A stretch of DNA of 64,000 nucleotides, taken from the NCBI GenBank assembly GCA_024643645.1, contig JAHEMN010000002.1, positions 1 to 64,000 on the forward strand, read 5' to 3'. The notes beneath the pieces are model-generated. The model was not told where the DNA came from. It did not search any database and saw only the letters and a list, made by a program, of their open reading frames with translations. Positions 26,173-35,275 of the stretch are shown in pieces; position 1 is the stretch's first letter, and every line of letters starts with the position of its first letter. Both the position numbers and the translations under genes were made by a program. The stretch is from Chitinophagaceae bacterium. GTDB taxonomy: Bacteria; Bacteroidota; Bacteroidia; Chitinophagales; Chitinophagaceae.

Positions 26173-26427
26173 TTAGACTCTTTTCACAAGATTCATTTTC
26201 ATTTCATTGTCACCGTGAGAAAGTTCCAATGTATACCTTCCATAAGGCAGATCACTTAAACCGGCCCAGGTCATTTCTTCAAAATCAGCAATTATGTCTT
26301 TTTCGATAGTACGACAAACACATCCTGCATCATCCTTTAACACTCCACGAAGACAAATTCCTTTGGGTGCAGATAGTTGTAATCGCAGCGCATCAATAAA
26401 AACTGATGACTTAACTTTAGCAAACAT
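26173..26427 (-). CDS. small hypothetical protein of unknown function
   Basis: An 84-residue protein with no signal peptide or membrane helix. The pattern suggests beta strands: FIDALRLQLSAPKGICLRG and a closing LPYGRYTLELSHGDNEMKM. That last part resembles the end of T9SS type A sorting domains (leucine-pro-x-G-x-Y-x-L), yet no secretion signal is present. It contains three cysteines. It is convergent with the coiled-coil gene (nine bases apart) and divergent from zapA. No known family is assigned; it may be a real lineage-specific gene. Confidence 0.55.
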   Translation of the reverse strand: MFAKVKSSVFIDALRLQLSAPKGICLRGVLKDDAGCVCRTIEKDIIADFEEMTWAGLSDLPYGRYTLELSHGDNEMKMNLVKRV

Positions 26428-26552
26428 GGCAATTATATTAAATAAAAAAATCGTTTACACAATGGCTTTTAACCAATATTACAAGCGGGTATGAATTTGA
26501 GGATAATTAATGGGTAACTAATATAATAAAATATTACTAAAAAAACCAATAT

Positions 26553-26846
26553 ATGAGTGATTTAATTGCAATTTCTGCTTTGATCGGTGACCGTAATTAT
26601 CGTATTAAAATCGAGCCAGCAGATGAAGAAGTAGTTAGAAAAACCCTCAAAACAATAAACGAAAAGATCGTTGAATTTAAAACCATGTTTGCCGGTAAGG
26701 ATATGCAGGACTATATAGCTATGGTGTTGATCTGGTATGCGACCGAGCAAAATGCCGGAACTGCAGCGGGGTTAGAAAAACTAAACCTAACGGATCAATT
26801 ATCCACAATAGAAAAATTATTAGATGGTCAGTTAGATAACAAATAA
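26553..26846 (+). CDS. zapA: cell division protein ZapA
   Basis: ZapA binds FtsZ and bundles its filaments at the division site. The 97-residue protein has the globular N-terminal part (ISALIGDRNYRIKIEPADEE) and a helical C-terminal segment (MQDYIAMVLIWYATEQN, then a Leu-rich coiled coil). The length and pattern match Bacteroidota ZapA. It sits between the coiled-coil gene and rny. Confidence 0.88.
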   Translation: MSDLIAISALIGDRNYRIKIEPADEEVVRKTLKTINEKIVEFKTMFAGKDMQDYIAMVLIWYATEQNAGTAAGLEKLNLTDQLSTIEKLLDGQLDNK

Positions 26847-26973
26847 TAATTCTTTATTGGGTGAATTCCGGGATTTATCTCAGTTAAAATCAATATATCA
26901 ACGTATTAGAATTGACCACTTTATCCAATAATTGAAGTTAATTTTCAATTTTCCACTATTACCCCTCGTTTTG

Positions 26974-26981
26974 TATCTTCG
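26974..26981 (+). promoter_or_regulatory. probable -7 box for rny
   Basis: TATCTTCG, close to TAnnTTTG, about 75 bases before the rny ATG; the -33 region lacks a clear TTTG. A small hairpin follows in the leader. Confidence 0.4.
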
Positions 26982-26989
26982 CTATTAAT

Positions 26990-27006
26990 CCCGACATTTC
27001 GTCGGG
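26990..27006 (+). repeat. hairpin in the rny leader
   Basis: CCCGAC-ATTTC-GTCGGG is a perfect 6-bp GC-rich stem in otherwise AT-rich DNA, just after the probable -7 box. There is no T-run after it, so it is not a terminator. It could be an RNA-stability element or a short dispersed palindrome. Confidence 0.45.
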
Positions 27007-27056
27007 AAATTTAATATTAAGAAATAGCATTGTGCAACATCTAAACAAACACATTC

Positions 27057-28622
27057 ATGGATCCGAATATATTATCTATCATAGTAGGCTCTGTTGCCCT
27101 TATTGTAGGGCTCATAGCGGGTAAATTCATATTTGCCAAAAACACAAAAAAGAAAATTGAAGAAGCAGAAATCCAGTCTCAATCCATCCTAAAAGAAGCC
27201 GCTCTAAGAGCTGAAACAATACGAAAAGAAAAGGAGCTGGAAGCCAAAGAGAGATTTGTTCAATTAAAATCCGCTCATGATAAAGAGGTCATGGATAAGA
27301 CCAAAAAGATGAACGATGCGGAAAACCGAACCCGGCAGAAAGAACAATCCATCAACCAAAAAGAATCAAATCTTGATAAGCAGATCAAAGAAAATGATGC
27401 TATCAAAGAAAATCTGAACCGTCAGATACAACTGGTGAATATAAAAAGAACTGAACTGGAAAAACACCAGGAAGAGCATATTCGCCGGTTAGAAAAAATT
27501 GCAACTTTAACTGCTGAAGAAGCAAAATCACAATTAATAGAAAGTCTGAAAAGTGAGGCACATACCCAGGCGGTAGGTATCCAACAGGAGATCATTGATG
27601 ATGCCAAGCAAAAGGCCAATAAAGAAGCAAGAAAAATTATAATTCAAACTATTCAGCGAACTGCGGCAGAACAAGCAATTGAAAATACGATCACTGTTTT
27701 CAATCTTGAAAGTGATGAGATCAAAGGCCAGATCATCGGTCGTGAGGGCCGAAATATCCGTGCCATTGAAGCAGCAACCGGTGTTGACCTGATCGTTGAT
27801 GATACACCGGAAGCTATCCTTCTTTCTTCATTTGACCCTCTTCGCAGAGAAATTGCCCGTTTAAGTCTGCAGCGTTTGGTTGCTGATGGACGTATACACC
27901 CGGCAAGAATTGAAGAAGTTGTCGAAAAGACAAAAAAGCAGATAGAAGAACAAGTAAGAGAAATTGGTGAAAGGACTGTGATTGAAATGGGAATACATGG
28001 ATTACATAAAGAATTAGTGAGAATGGTAGGCCGTATGCGTTTCCGTTCTTCTTATGGTCAGAACCTTTTAATGCACAGCCGTGAAACTGCTAATCTTTGT
28101 GCTACAATGGCTGCCGAATTGGGGTTAAATGCCAAACTAGCCAAAAGAGCCGGATTACTACATGATATTGGTAAAGTACCGGATGAAGAAAGTGAATTAA
28201 GCCATGCTTTATTAGGTGCTAAACTTGCAGAAAAATATGGTGAAAATCCTGCTGTTGTAAATGCAATAGGTGCCCACCATGATGAAATGGAGATGCAATA
28301 TGTAATTTCTCCTATTGTACAGGCATGTGATGCCATCAGCGGTGCAAGACCCGGTGCCCGAAGAGAGATTATGCAGCAATATCTGCAACGGATCAAAGAC
28401 CTTGAGAACCTGGCAATGGCGTATGATGGGGTGGAAAAAGCCTATGCTATTCAAGCAGGACGGGAACTAAGGGTAATTGTAGAGGCAGACAAAGTAACAG
28501 ATCAGGAATCTGATAAATTATCTTTTGAGATTGCCCAGAAAATACAAACTGAAATGACCTTTCCCGGACAAATAAAAGTTACCGTCATCAGAGAAAAAAG
28601 AGCAGTTAATGTGGCGAGATAA
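27057..28622 (+). CDS. rny: ribonuclease Y
   Basis: RNase Y is a membrane-anchored endoribonuclease that starts mRNA decay. The 521-residue protein has an N-terminal membrane helix (about 6-26), a long charged coiled coil (about 30-200), a KH RNA-binding domain ([19 protein letters not shown], about 225-243), and an HD domain. The HD metal site is [12 protein letters not shown] (about 368), with HHDEMEM downstream. The layout and length are standard. Confidence 0.96.
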   Translation: MDPNILSIIVGSVALIVGLIAGKFIFAKNTKKKIEEAEIQSQSILKEAALRAETIRKEKELEAKERFVQLKSAHDKEVMDKTKKMNDAENRTRQKEQSINQKESNLDKQIKENDAIKENLNRQIQLVNIKRTELEKHQEEHIRRLEKIATLTAEEAKSQLIESLKSEAHTQAVGIQQEIIDDAKQKANKEARKIIIQTIQRTAAEQAIENTITVFNLESDEIKGQIIGREGRNIRAIEAATGVDLIVDDTPEAILLSSFDPLRREIARLSLQRLVADGRIHPARIEEVVEKTKKQIEEQVREIGERTVIEMGIHGLHKELVRMVGRMRFRSSYGQNLLMHSRETANLCATMAAELGLNAKLAKRAGLLHDIGKVPDEESELSHALLGAKLAEKYGENPAVVNAIGAHHDEMEMQYVISPIVQACDAISGARPGARREIMQQYLQRIKDLENLAMAYDGVEKAYAIQAGRELRVIVEADKVTDQESDKLSFEIAQKIQTEMTFPGQIKVTVIREKRAVNVAR

Positions 28623-28730
28623 TAATTTAGTATTTAAGTGATTATAGAGTAAAGTTTCAGTGTTTTGCCGATTGGTGAAATTTGAAAAAAAACATTGACC
28701 ATTAAACTATAATTTTTAAACTGATTCCCT

Positions 28731-28738
28731 TACCTTTG
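28731..28738 (+). promoter_or_regulatory. -7 box for rplS
   Basis: A perfect TACCTTTG lies 20 bases before the rplS ATG. The -33 element is not clear. Confidence 0.55.
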
Positions 28739-28758
28739 CCCTCCTAAAAATCAGGAAT

Positions 28759-29121
28759 ATGAACGCTATAGCATATGTACATGAGCAGTTGACCGGCAAA
28801 AAAGAATTCCCAAAATTCAAAGCCGGTGATAACATTACAGTTAATTATAAGATCATTGAAGGAAATAAGGAAAGGATCCAGTCTTTCAAGGGTGATGTAA
28901 TTAAAAAGCAAGGTACCGGAGCTACTGCAAGTTTTACTGTTCGTAAAATTTCTGACGGAATTGGTGTAGAAAGAGTTTTCCCTTTCTTTTCTCCAAATGT
29001 TGATTCAATAGTTGTGAATAAAACTGGTAATGTACGCAGAGCAAAGTTATTCTATCAGCGTAGCCGTAGTGGTAAGAGTGCCAGAATCCGTGAAAAACGT
29101 ATGATCGTTTCTAACAATTAA
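28759..29121 (+). CDS. rplS: 50S ribosomal protein L19
   Basis: L19 lies at the interface of the two ribosomal subunits. The 120-residue protein shows the family core: FKAGDNITVNYKIIEGNKER, FKGDVIKKQGTG, TVRKISDGIGVERVFPFFSP and a basic tail VRRAKLFYQRSRSGK. It has its own promoter box and a strong terminator, so it appears to be a single-gene unit rather than part of the usual trmD operon. Confidence 0.97.
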   Translation: MNAIAYVHEQLTGKKEFPKFKAGDNITVNYKIIEGNKERIQSFKGDVIKKQGTGATASFTVRKISDGIGVERVFPFFSPNVDSIVVNKTGNVRRAKLFYQRSRSGKSARIREKRMIVSNN

Positions 29122-29140
29122 TAGTTTTAATAAATAATTT

Positions 29141-29170
29141 AAAAGCTTTCCAATAAAAAGGAAAGCTTTT
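29141..29170 (+). terminator. terminator of rplS
   Basis: An 11-bp perfect stem AAAAGCTTTCC / GGAAAGCTTTT with an eight-base loop and a following T-run, 20 bases past the stop. Confidence 0.92.
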
Positions 29171-29225
29171 TTTATTAAATGCTGTTAAATAATAACATAT
29201 TAGTCCTTTATTTTTCGATACTTAC

Positions 29226-29233
29226 TATCTTTG
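29226..29233 (+). promoter_or_regulatory. -7 box for tatA
   Basis: A perfect TATCTTTG lies 19 bases before the ATG at 29253; it supports that ATG over the track's TTG at 29247. No clear -33 box. Confidence 0.5.
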
Positions 29234-29252
29234 ATTTCTAATTATTTTGATT

Positions 29253-29462
29253 ATGATACAACCAACTTTATTGGGTGTGCTTGGTACTAATGAGATTGTT
29301 ATCATTCTTGTGATCGTACTTTTATTATTTGGAGGTAAAAAAATACCTGAGTTGATGCGTGGATTAGGTAAAGGTGTCCGTGAATTTAATGACGCCAAAA
29401 CAAATGTGAAGAAAGAGATCGAGGAAAGTGCAAATGATGTAAAGAACTCTATAAAAGAGTGA
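29253..29462 (+). CDS. tatA: twin-arginine translocase subunit TatA
   Basis: TatA forms the protein-conducting part of the Tat pathway for folded proteins. I start it at the ATG at 29253 (69 residues); the track start is a TTG two codons earlier. The short membrane helix ([18 protein letters not shown]) is followed by the conserved amphipathic [17 protein letters not shown], then a charged tail. tatC is not in the window. gatA starts 26 bases downstream. Confidence 0.93.
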   Translation: MIQPTLLGVLGTNEIVIILVIVLLLFGGKKIPELMRGLGKGVREFNDAKTNVKKEIEESANDVKNSIKE

Positions 29463-29488
29463 TCCTCTATTGATTTTTTCTTACGCTA

Positions 29489-30931
29489 ATGTCATCGATT
29501 TTGTTTGAATTCGCTTCCATTGAGCAATACCATGCACAATTACAGGAAGGAAATGTAACCTGCTTGCAAATTGCAGAGCATTATCTGAATCGTATTGAAG
29601 AAACTAAACATCTCAATGCATTTATTGAAGTGTATAGAGATGAAGTTTTACAGCAAGCAAAATCTTTAGATGAAAAAAGAAAGTCTGGTAAACCTATCGG
29701 TAAGCTGCATGGCGTTATAATTGGCTTGAAAGATGTAATCTGTTACAAAGACCATACAGTTTCAGCAGCTTCAAAGATCCTTAAGAACTTTACTTCAATT
29801 TATTCTGCTACTGCTGTAGAAAGATTACTGGCAGAAGATGCTATAATAATCGGCAATTTGAATTGTGATGAATTTGCCATGGGTTCAACAAATGAAAACT
29901 CGGCATATGGCAAAGTGCTGAATGCATTGGATGAAACAAAAGTACCGGGAGGTTCTTCAGGCGGCTCTGCAGTGGCTGTACAAGCTGGCTGCTGTATGGT
30001 TTCACTGGGAAGTGATACCGGCGGTTCTGTTCGTCAACCCGCAGATTTTTGTGGTATCATAGGACTGAAGCCTACTTATGGAAGAATTTCCAGATACGGA
30101 CTTATTGCGTATGCTTCTTCTTTTGATCAAATAGGGATTTTTGGTAAATGTATTCCTGATGTTGCCTTGTTATTAGAGGTTATGTCGGGCGCCGATGAAT
30201 TTGATAGTACCGTTTCTCATCAGGAAGTACCGGCTTATTCAAAACAACTTCAATCAGACAAAAAATACCGGATTGCTTATTTCGAAGAAGCATTAACTCA
30301 TCCCGGACTGGATCCGGAAATTGGTTCAACCATTAAAAATAAAATTGAAGAATTGAAGCAGGATGGTCACACCATCGAACCTGTTTCTTTTAATCTCCTG
30401 AATTATGTTGTTCCTGCATATTATGTGTTAACCACAGCTGAGGCATCTTCAAATCTTTCCCGGTTTGATGGCATTAAATATGGCTATCGCTCCGATGCCC
30501 CCGGAATTGAATTAACAGAATTTTATAAGCAGAGCAGATCTGCTGGTTTTGGTAAAGAAGTAAAGCGAAGGATCATGCTTGGAACATTTGTTTTAAGTGC
30601 CGGATACTATGATGCATACTTTACCAGGGCTCAAAAAGTAAGAAAATTACTAAATGACCAGATAGAACTGGTTTTCAAAGACTTCGACTTTATTATTCTT
30701 CCCACCTCCCCTGTTACAGCCTTCAAAGCCGGCGAAAAAATGGACGACCCTATCGCCATGTATCTTGCAGATATTTACACAGTTATGGCCAATCTGGCAG
30801 GAATTCCAGCCATTTCAATTCCACTATTCAAACATAGCAACAATATGCCCTTTGGCCTCCAATTGATGGCAAACCGGTTTAATGAAGTATCTTTGCTGCG
30901 AATTTCAAACCTGCTTTTAGTAGGAAATTGA
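29489..30931 (+). CDS. gatA: Glu-tRNA(Gln) amidotransferase subunit A
   Basis: GatA is the amidase subunit that releases ammonia from glutamine for tRNA-dependent amidation. The amidase-signature triad is visible: lysine in GVIIGLKDVICY (about 77), and the two serines in VPGGSSGGSAVAV (about 155) and SLGSDTGGSVRQPAD (about 177). The 480-residue length is normal. It is likely co-transcribed with tatA. gatC is elsewhere in the window (17284) and gatB outside it. Confidence 0.96.
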   Translation: MSSILFEFASIEQYHAQLQEGNVTCLQIAEHYLNRIEETKHLNAFIEVYRDEVLQQAKSLDEKRKSGKPIGKLHGVIIGLKDVICYKDHTVSAASKILKNFTSIYSATAVERLLAEDAIIIGNLNCDEFAMGSTNENSAYGKVLNALDETKVPGGSSGGSAVAVQAGCCMVSLGSDTGGSVRQPADFCGIIGLKPTYGRISRYGLIAYASSFDQIGIFGKCIPDVALLLEVMSGADEFDSTVSHQEVPAYSKQLQSDKKYRIAYFEEALTHPGLDPEIGSTIKNKIEELKQDGHTIEPVSFNLLNYVVPAYYVLTTAEASSNLSRFDGIKYGYRSDAPGIELTEFYKQSRSAGFGKEVKRRIMLGTFVLSAGYYDAYFTRAQKVRKLLNDQIELVFKDFDFIILPTSPVTAFKAGEKMDDPIAMYLADIYTVMANLAGIPAISIPLFKHSNNMPFGLQLMANRFNEVSLLRISNLLLVGN

Positions 30932-30957
30932 TTGTAAAACGTTAATAATCATACGGT

Positions 30958-32028
30958 TTGAGGAAATTGAAGCAAATATCGATACTTAGTATTTCAGGTT
31001 TTTTATTAGTTCAGGTTGCCAGATCTGCTGGCATTGATCAGGATATGAACAATAGATCAGTTTTTAATGATACCACGTTAAATAATGATTCCCTTGATCA
31101 AAATGCAACACTAAAAACAGATCCGAAAAAGGATTTTAAAAATCTTTTTACAACGGCAGTATTTGGTGATGGGATCAATAGTCCCAAATTAAATCCCATG
31201 GCAATAAGTTTTGTCGAAAAATATATTTCAAAAAACAAACGGGGTTTTATGAACATGAAGGATTGGGCCAAACCCAAATTCGACATGATGGATAAGGTTT
31301 TAAGTGAACATGGTTTACCTGTTGAACTGAAATATCTGGCAGTGATTGAGTCCGGTTTAAAATACAATGCAAAATCCTTTACAGGGGCCGTTGGGCCATG
31401 GGCATTTATGCCTGCAGCTGCAAGACAATATGGATTAAAAATGAGCCGGAATAATGATGAGCGGCTGGATTATTATAAAAGTACACATGCTGCAGCAAGA
31501 CTGTTGACAGATCTATATGAACAATATGGTGATTGGCTATTAGTAATTGCCGCCTATAATAGTGGGCCCGGTAATGTGAGCAAAGCAATCCGAAGAAGTG
31601 GAGGAAGTAAAGACTTCTGGACCATTCAACATTTTCTACCTAATGAAACAATGAATCATGTTAAGAAATTCATTGCTGTACATTACATTTTTGAAGGGGA
31701 AGGAGGAATCACTACAGTTACAAAAAGTGAATTGAAGGATCTCGTACTAAATGCGGGAAGTAATTTGAAAGAAGATGAATTAAACACTTCTACATCCTAC
31801 AAAATAACAGGTCGTTTCAGCGCTGCAATCATTAAAAAGTATGTAGACCTGGATCATACTACATTCAATCGTTACAATCCTAATTTCGATAACGAAATAG
31901 CATTGAACGGAACATACGAACTTCGTTTACCTACACAAAAGATGAACATCTTTGTTGCCAAGAGATATGAAATTCTGGATGAAAGTATCAAACTGCTTTT
32001 GAACCAGACTAATACCGGAACAAATTAA
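30958..32028 (+). CDS. lytic transglycosylase (MltD-like)
   Basis: This 356-residue wall enzyme cuts peptidoglycan glycan strands with formation of 1,6-anhydro ends. The start is TTG at 30958: it gives a signal peptide (MRKLKQISILSISGFLLVQV), an in-frame stop lies just upstream, and the next ATG would remove the signal. The SLT domain (about 105-230) has the catalytic glutamate in AVIESGLKYNAKS and the motifs GPWAFMPAAARQYGL and AAYNSGPGNVSKAI. The C-terminal part may be a degenerate LysM-like region (YKITGRFSAAIIKKYVDL). It follows gatA by 26 bases. Confidence 0.88.
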   Translation: MRKLKQISILSISGFLLVQVARSAGIDQDMNNRSVFNDTTLNNDSLDQNATLKTDPKKDFKNLFTTAVFGDGINSPKLNPMAISFVEKYISKNKRGFMNMKDWAKPKFDMMDKVLSEHGLPVELKYLAVIESGLKYNAKSFTGAVGPWAFMPAAARQYGLKMSRNNDERLDYYKSTHAAARLLTDLYEQYGDWLLVIAAYNSGPGNVSKAIRRSGGSKDFWTIQHFLPNETMNHVKKFIAVHYIFEGEGGITTVTKSELKDLVLNAGSNLKEDELNTSTSYKITGRFSAAIIKKYVDLDHTTFNRYNPNFDNEIALNGTYELRLPTQKMNIFVAKRYEILDESIKLLLNQTNTGTN

Positions 32029-32040
32029 TTCATATACTAT

Positions 32041-33333
32041 TTACTCCAAGACCTTTTTCATTGCATTTACTTTCATCAAACATTCTTCCCATTCTTTTTC
32101 CGGATCACTATAGAATGTAATTCCTGAACCTGCAGGAAATGATAAGTATCCTGATGTTTCATTAAATAAGATACTTCTTATCACTACATTAAAATCAAAA
32201 TTTCCTGAAGGATCAATATAACCAAGGGCACCGGAAAAAACTCCTCTTTTGGTAAGTTCAAATTCTTCTATCAACTCCATTACTCTCTTTTTTGGAGCCC
32301 CCGTCATAGAACCCATTGGAAAAGTTGCTTTAATTATTTCTGAAAATGAAATATCGTTTTTTAATTTGCCGCTCACCGTTGAGATCATCTGGTGTACCTG
32401 TGGAAAGGAATATATTCCATAAAGTTCGTCTACTACCACTGACCCTTCTTCACAGATCTTTGCAAGATCATTTCTTACAAGATCCACCACCATTACATTT
32501 TCTGACCTGTCTTTAGCACTATTGTATAATTCCTTTTTACTTAAATCATCTCTAGTATTGTCTCCATTTATTCGTATCGAGGTACCCTTTATAGGCTGTG
32601 ACAATATATTGTATCCCTCTTTTTTTAAATAACGTTCAGGACTGGCACAAATAAGCCACTGATCTTTCATCCTATATAATGCAGAAAAAGGATTAGGTGA
32701 AACCTCGCTTAAATTATTATAGATGTAAATTGGATCGATACTTGCATTGACAGAATAAAATTCCTGACAATAATTGATCTCGTAACAATCTCCCCGCAGG
32801 ATATGCTTTTTCAATTCATTTATTGCAGTTGTATATGCACTCTTTGAAAGCCTGCTTTGAATTGAATTTTTAATGGCGGACGAACTAGTAGTTGGTTCAA
32901 TTTGTATTTCAGCTATTTCATTGAATATTTGCAGTGGATCGTTTGCTTCGATGCAAATTGAATTTCCGGAAAGTTTAATCAATACTTCAGGCTCAAAGAA
33001 AAATAAATCAGGAAACTTTAATCCGTTTTCCTTTTTTGAAGATTGTTGTTCAATCTCATTTTTAAGATCATATCCAAGATGCCCAAATAACCAGGAGTTT
33101 TTATTATCAATAAATATTTGAAGCTGATCCAGCGATGATCCGGCCTGTAAACTTATATTTCTTTTTATTCCGGCTGCCAATAAACATTCTAATGAATTTG
33201 GCTTTATCTGGTATTGGTGGTTGTCCAAAAAACAAAAAGTGCTGAACTGTCTTGCCCAGTTCAGCACTTTCTTCTTCATTAGATCAAACTCACTGATATC
33301 AAAATTGCAATTAGTATTGGTAGTTTTATTCAA
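32041..33333 (-). CDS. pabB: aminodeoxychorismate synthase component I (chorismate-binding)
   Basis: This 430-residue member of the chorismate-utilising family probably makes 4-amino-4-deoxychorismate for folate. The core motifs are clear: RGDCYEINYCQEF, FSALYRMKDQWLICASPERYLK, MVVDLVRNDLAKIC, and FPMGSMTGAPKKRVMELI. No trp genes are adjacent, which favours PabB over TrpE. The start is uncertain; a second ATG 18 codons in (MKKKVLNWARQF) is also plausible. It converges on the lytic transglycosylase with 12 bases between stops. Confidence 0.88.
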   Translation of the reverse strand: MNKTTNTNCNFDISEFDLMKKKVLNWARQFSTFCFLDNHQYQIKPNSLECLLAAGIKRNISLQAGSSLDQLQIFIDNKNSWLFGHLGYDLKNEIEQQSSKKENGLKFPDLFFFEPEVLIKLSGNSICIEANDPLQIFNEIAEIQIEPTTSSSAIKNSIQSRLSKSAYTTAINELKKHILRGDCYEINYCQEFYSVNASIDPIYIYNNLSEVSPNPFSALYRMKDQWLICASPERYLKKEGYNILSQPIKGTSIRINGDNTRDDLSKKELYNSAKDRSENVMVVDLVRNDLAKICEEGSVVVDELYGIYSFPQVHQMISTVSGKLKNDISFSEIIKATFPMGSMTGAPKKRVMELIEEFELTKRGVFSGALGYIDPSGNFDFNVVIRSILFNETSGYLSFPAGSGITFYSDPEKEWEECLMKVNAMKKVLE

Positions 33334-33356
33334 ATTAGTTCAACACTGCTGTTCTA

Positions 33357-33779
33357 TTAAAAATCTTCATCGTCATCATCATCAAAATCATCTTTATCAT
33401 CAAACAGATCTTTAAACTCATCATCCAGTTTAAAATCATCATCATCTACCGCTTTTTTACCACCTCCGGATTTTTTACCCTTTGATGAAGGAGTATCAAA
33501 CTCTTCAAAGTCCGGATCCCATTCCTCTTCTTCCTCTTCGGGCTTTTCCCAATCATCTGCTTCATCATCTACATCATCATCGTCATCATCTTCCTTACCT
33601 TTTTTAGAAGACGAAGGTTTTTTCCCTTTTTTTGAAGGATTAATATCTTCATCATCCATCAACTCATCATCATCTTCTTCTTTTTCAGATTTTGATGAAC
33701 TTTTTTTGGGAGCTCCTTTAGATGAAGCAGGATTAGTTTTCCCGGAAGTCTTACTTCCTTTTTCTGGTTTAATTGACAT
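33357..33779 (-). CDS. low-complexity charge-block protein
   Basis: This 140-residue protein is predicted disordered. It alternates Lys/Ser-rich blocks (SSSKKGKE) with Asp/Glu runs (DDDDDDVDDEADDW; final DDFDDDDDEDF). A few aromatic residues punctuate the acidic tracts (DPDFEEFDTP). No enzyme motif, signal peptide or membrane helix is seen. A protein with such segregated charge could bind nucleic acid or ribosomes or act in condensates, but that is speculation. It lies between purA and pabB on the same strand. Confidence 0.75.
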   Translation of the reverse strand: MSIKPEKGSKTSGKTNPASSKGAPKKSSSKSEKEEDDDELMDDEDINPSKKGKKPSSSKKGKEDDDDDDVDDEADDWEKPEEEEEEWDPDFEEFDTPSSKGKKSGGGKKAVDDDDFKLDDEFKDLFDDKDDFDDDDDEDF

Positions 33780-33874
33780 GGTATTTACAGGATTATAAGT
33801 GTAAAATTTCAGCGAAGTTTTTAATCCGCCAAATTTTTAGTTAGTTTTTTTTATTTTTTATCAAAAAGCAAAAA

Positions 33875-35140
33875 TTATTTCACTTCAACTATCTGTTCCC
33901 TTCCCGGCCCATTAGAAATATAATTAATATTTACGCCCAGGTAATTATTAATAAAGTTAATATAGTCTTTCATAGTTTCAGGTAAATCAGCATAAGAATT
34001 TATTGCACTGCTGTCTGAATTCCAACCAGAAAAATTCTTATATACCGGAATTGGTTTTGATCGCTCCATTTGAAAAGGAATTTCCCTGCTTTTATTTCCG
34101 TTCACATCATATTCAGTACAAACCTCTAATTCTTTAAAAGTATCTAATACATCTGCTTTAGTCATTACAATTTTGGTAACCCCATTGATCATGCATGCAA
34201 AATTCAACGCTACCAGATCGATCCAACCACATCTTCTAGGGCGACCGGTTGTAGCTCCAAATTCATTTCCGAGCTTTCGCAATTCTTCACCTGTTTCATT
34301 TTCCAGTTCAGTTGGAAACGGACCACTGCCTACCCGGGTACAATAAGCTTTTGTAATACCTATTACATCTTTTATTAGCTGAGGTGCAATTCCTAAGCCA
34401 CTACAGACACCTGCAGATGTTGTATTGGATGAAGTAACAAACGGGAATGTACCAAAATCAATATCCAACATGCTTCCCTGAGCACCTTCAGCAAGTATTT
34501 TCTTTCCGCTTCTGATCTTTTCATTTATAAAATACTCACCATTAACAATATTCAGTTCTTTTAAAAACTCCAATGTTTCAAAAAATTCATTTTCCCATGC
34601 AGTAATATCTTCTTCGAAATTGTAGTTATCCAATAATTGTTGATGCTTTGAACGTAATTTATTATAAGAATTTTTAAAATCCTTATCCAGTAAATCTCCA
34701 ACTCTCAAACCATTACGTCCTGTTTTATCCATATAAGTTGGTCCAATCCCTTTTAATGTTGAACCGATCTTTTCATTTCCTTTAGACAATTCAGCTGCTT
34801 TATCTAAAGCCCTGTGTGTTGGAAGAATGAGGTGTGTTCTTTGAGCAATAAAAAGATTCTTCTTTAGATCAACACCAAATGATGCAACTGTATCACACTC
34901 TTTTTTTAGTGTAACAGGATCAAGCACTACACCATTACCAATCAGATTTGTAATTCCTTCATGAAATATTCCTGAAGGAATTTGATGGAGAACAACTTTT
35001 TTATCTTTAACGTATAATGTATGTCCTGCATTAGGGCCACCCTGGAAACGGGCTACAACGGCATAATCTTTGGCAAAAAAATCAACAATTTTTCCTTTTC
35101 CTTCATCGCCCCACTGGAGGCCAAGTATTACATCTACCAT
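33875..35140 (-). CDS. purA: adenylosuccinate synthase
   Basis: PurA joins IMP and aspartate using GTP, the first committed step to AMP. The ATG at 35140 (MVDVILGLQWGDEGKGK, 421 residues) is the family start; the track's extra 23 residues contain the promoter box. The P-loop is GDEGKGKIVD, with GPNAGHT (about 37), IGSTLKGIGPTYMDK, and TTGRPRRCGWIDLV as further signatures. A terminator-like hairpin just upstream ends the preceding SprB-repeat gene. Confidence 0.95.
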   Translation of the reverse strand: MVDVILGLQWGDEGKGKIVDFFAKDYAVVARFQGGPNAGHTLYVKDKKVVLHQIPSGIFHEGITNLIGNGVVLDPVTLKKECDTVASFGVDLKKNLFIAQRTHLILPTHRALDKAAELSKGNEKIGSTLKGIGPTYMDKTGRNGLRVGDLLDKDFKNSYNKLRSKHQQLLDNYNFEEDITAWENEFFETLEFLKELNIVNGEYFINEKIRSGKKILAEGAQGSMLDIDFGTFPFVTSSNTTSAGVCSGLGIAPQLIKDVIGITKAYCTRVGSGPFPTELENETGEELRKLGNEFGATTGRPRRCGWIDLVALNFACMINGVTKIVMTKADVLDTFKELEVCTEYDVNGNKSREIPFQMERSKPIPVYKNFSGWNSDSSAINSYADLPETMKDYINFINNYLGVNINYISNGPGREQIVEVK

Positions 35141-35192
35141 GCTGCTTTTATTATTTTCCCTTTTCTGATCTGAAAAGGAACTTGTATTGAAG

Positions 35193-35200
35193 CAAAAATA
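35193..35200 (-). promoter_or_regulatory. -7 box for purA
   Basis: TATTTTTG on the minus strand fits TAnnTTTG and lies about 50 bases before the chosen purA ATG. No clear -33 box is seen. Confidence 0.4.
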
Positions 35201-35214
35201 AGGGTTCATAAAAA

Positions 35215-35239
35215 AGCTACCGAATTAAATCCGATAGCT
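35215..35239 (-). terminator. terminator of the 1236-residue SprB-repeat gene
   Basis: On the minus strand: AGCTATCG ... CGGTAGCT with one wobble pair, then TTTTTT. It lies 36 bases past the stop. Confidence 0.7.
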
Positions 35240-35275
35240 GTTAATAAGACATTTATTATGTTGATATTATTTTAA

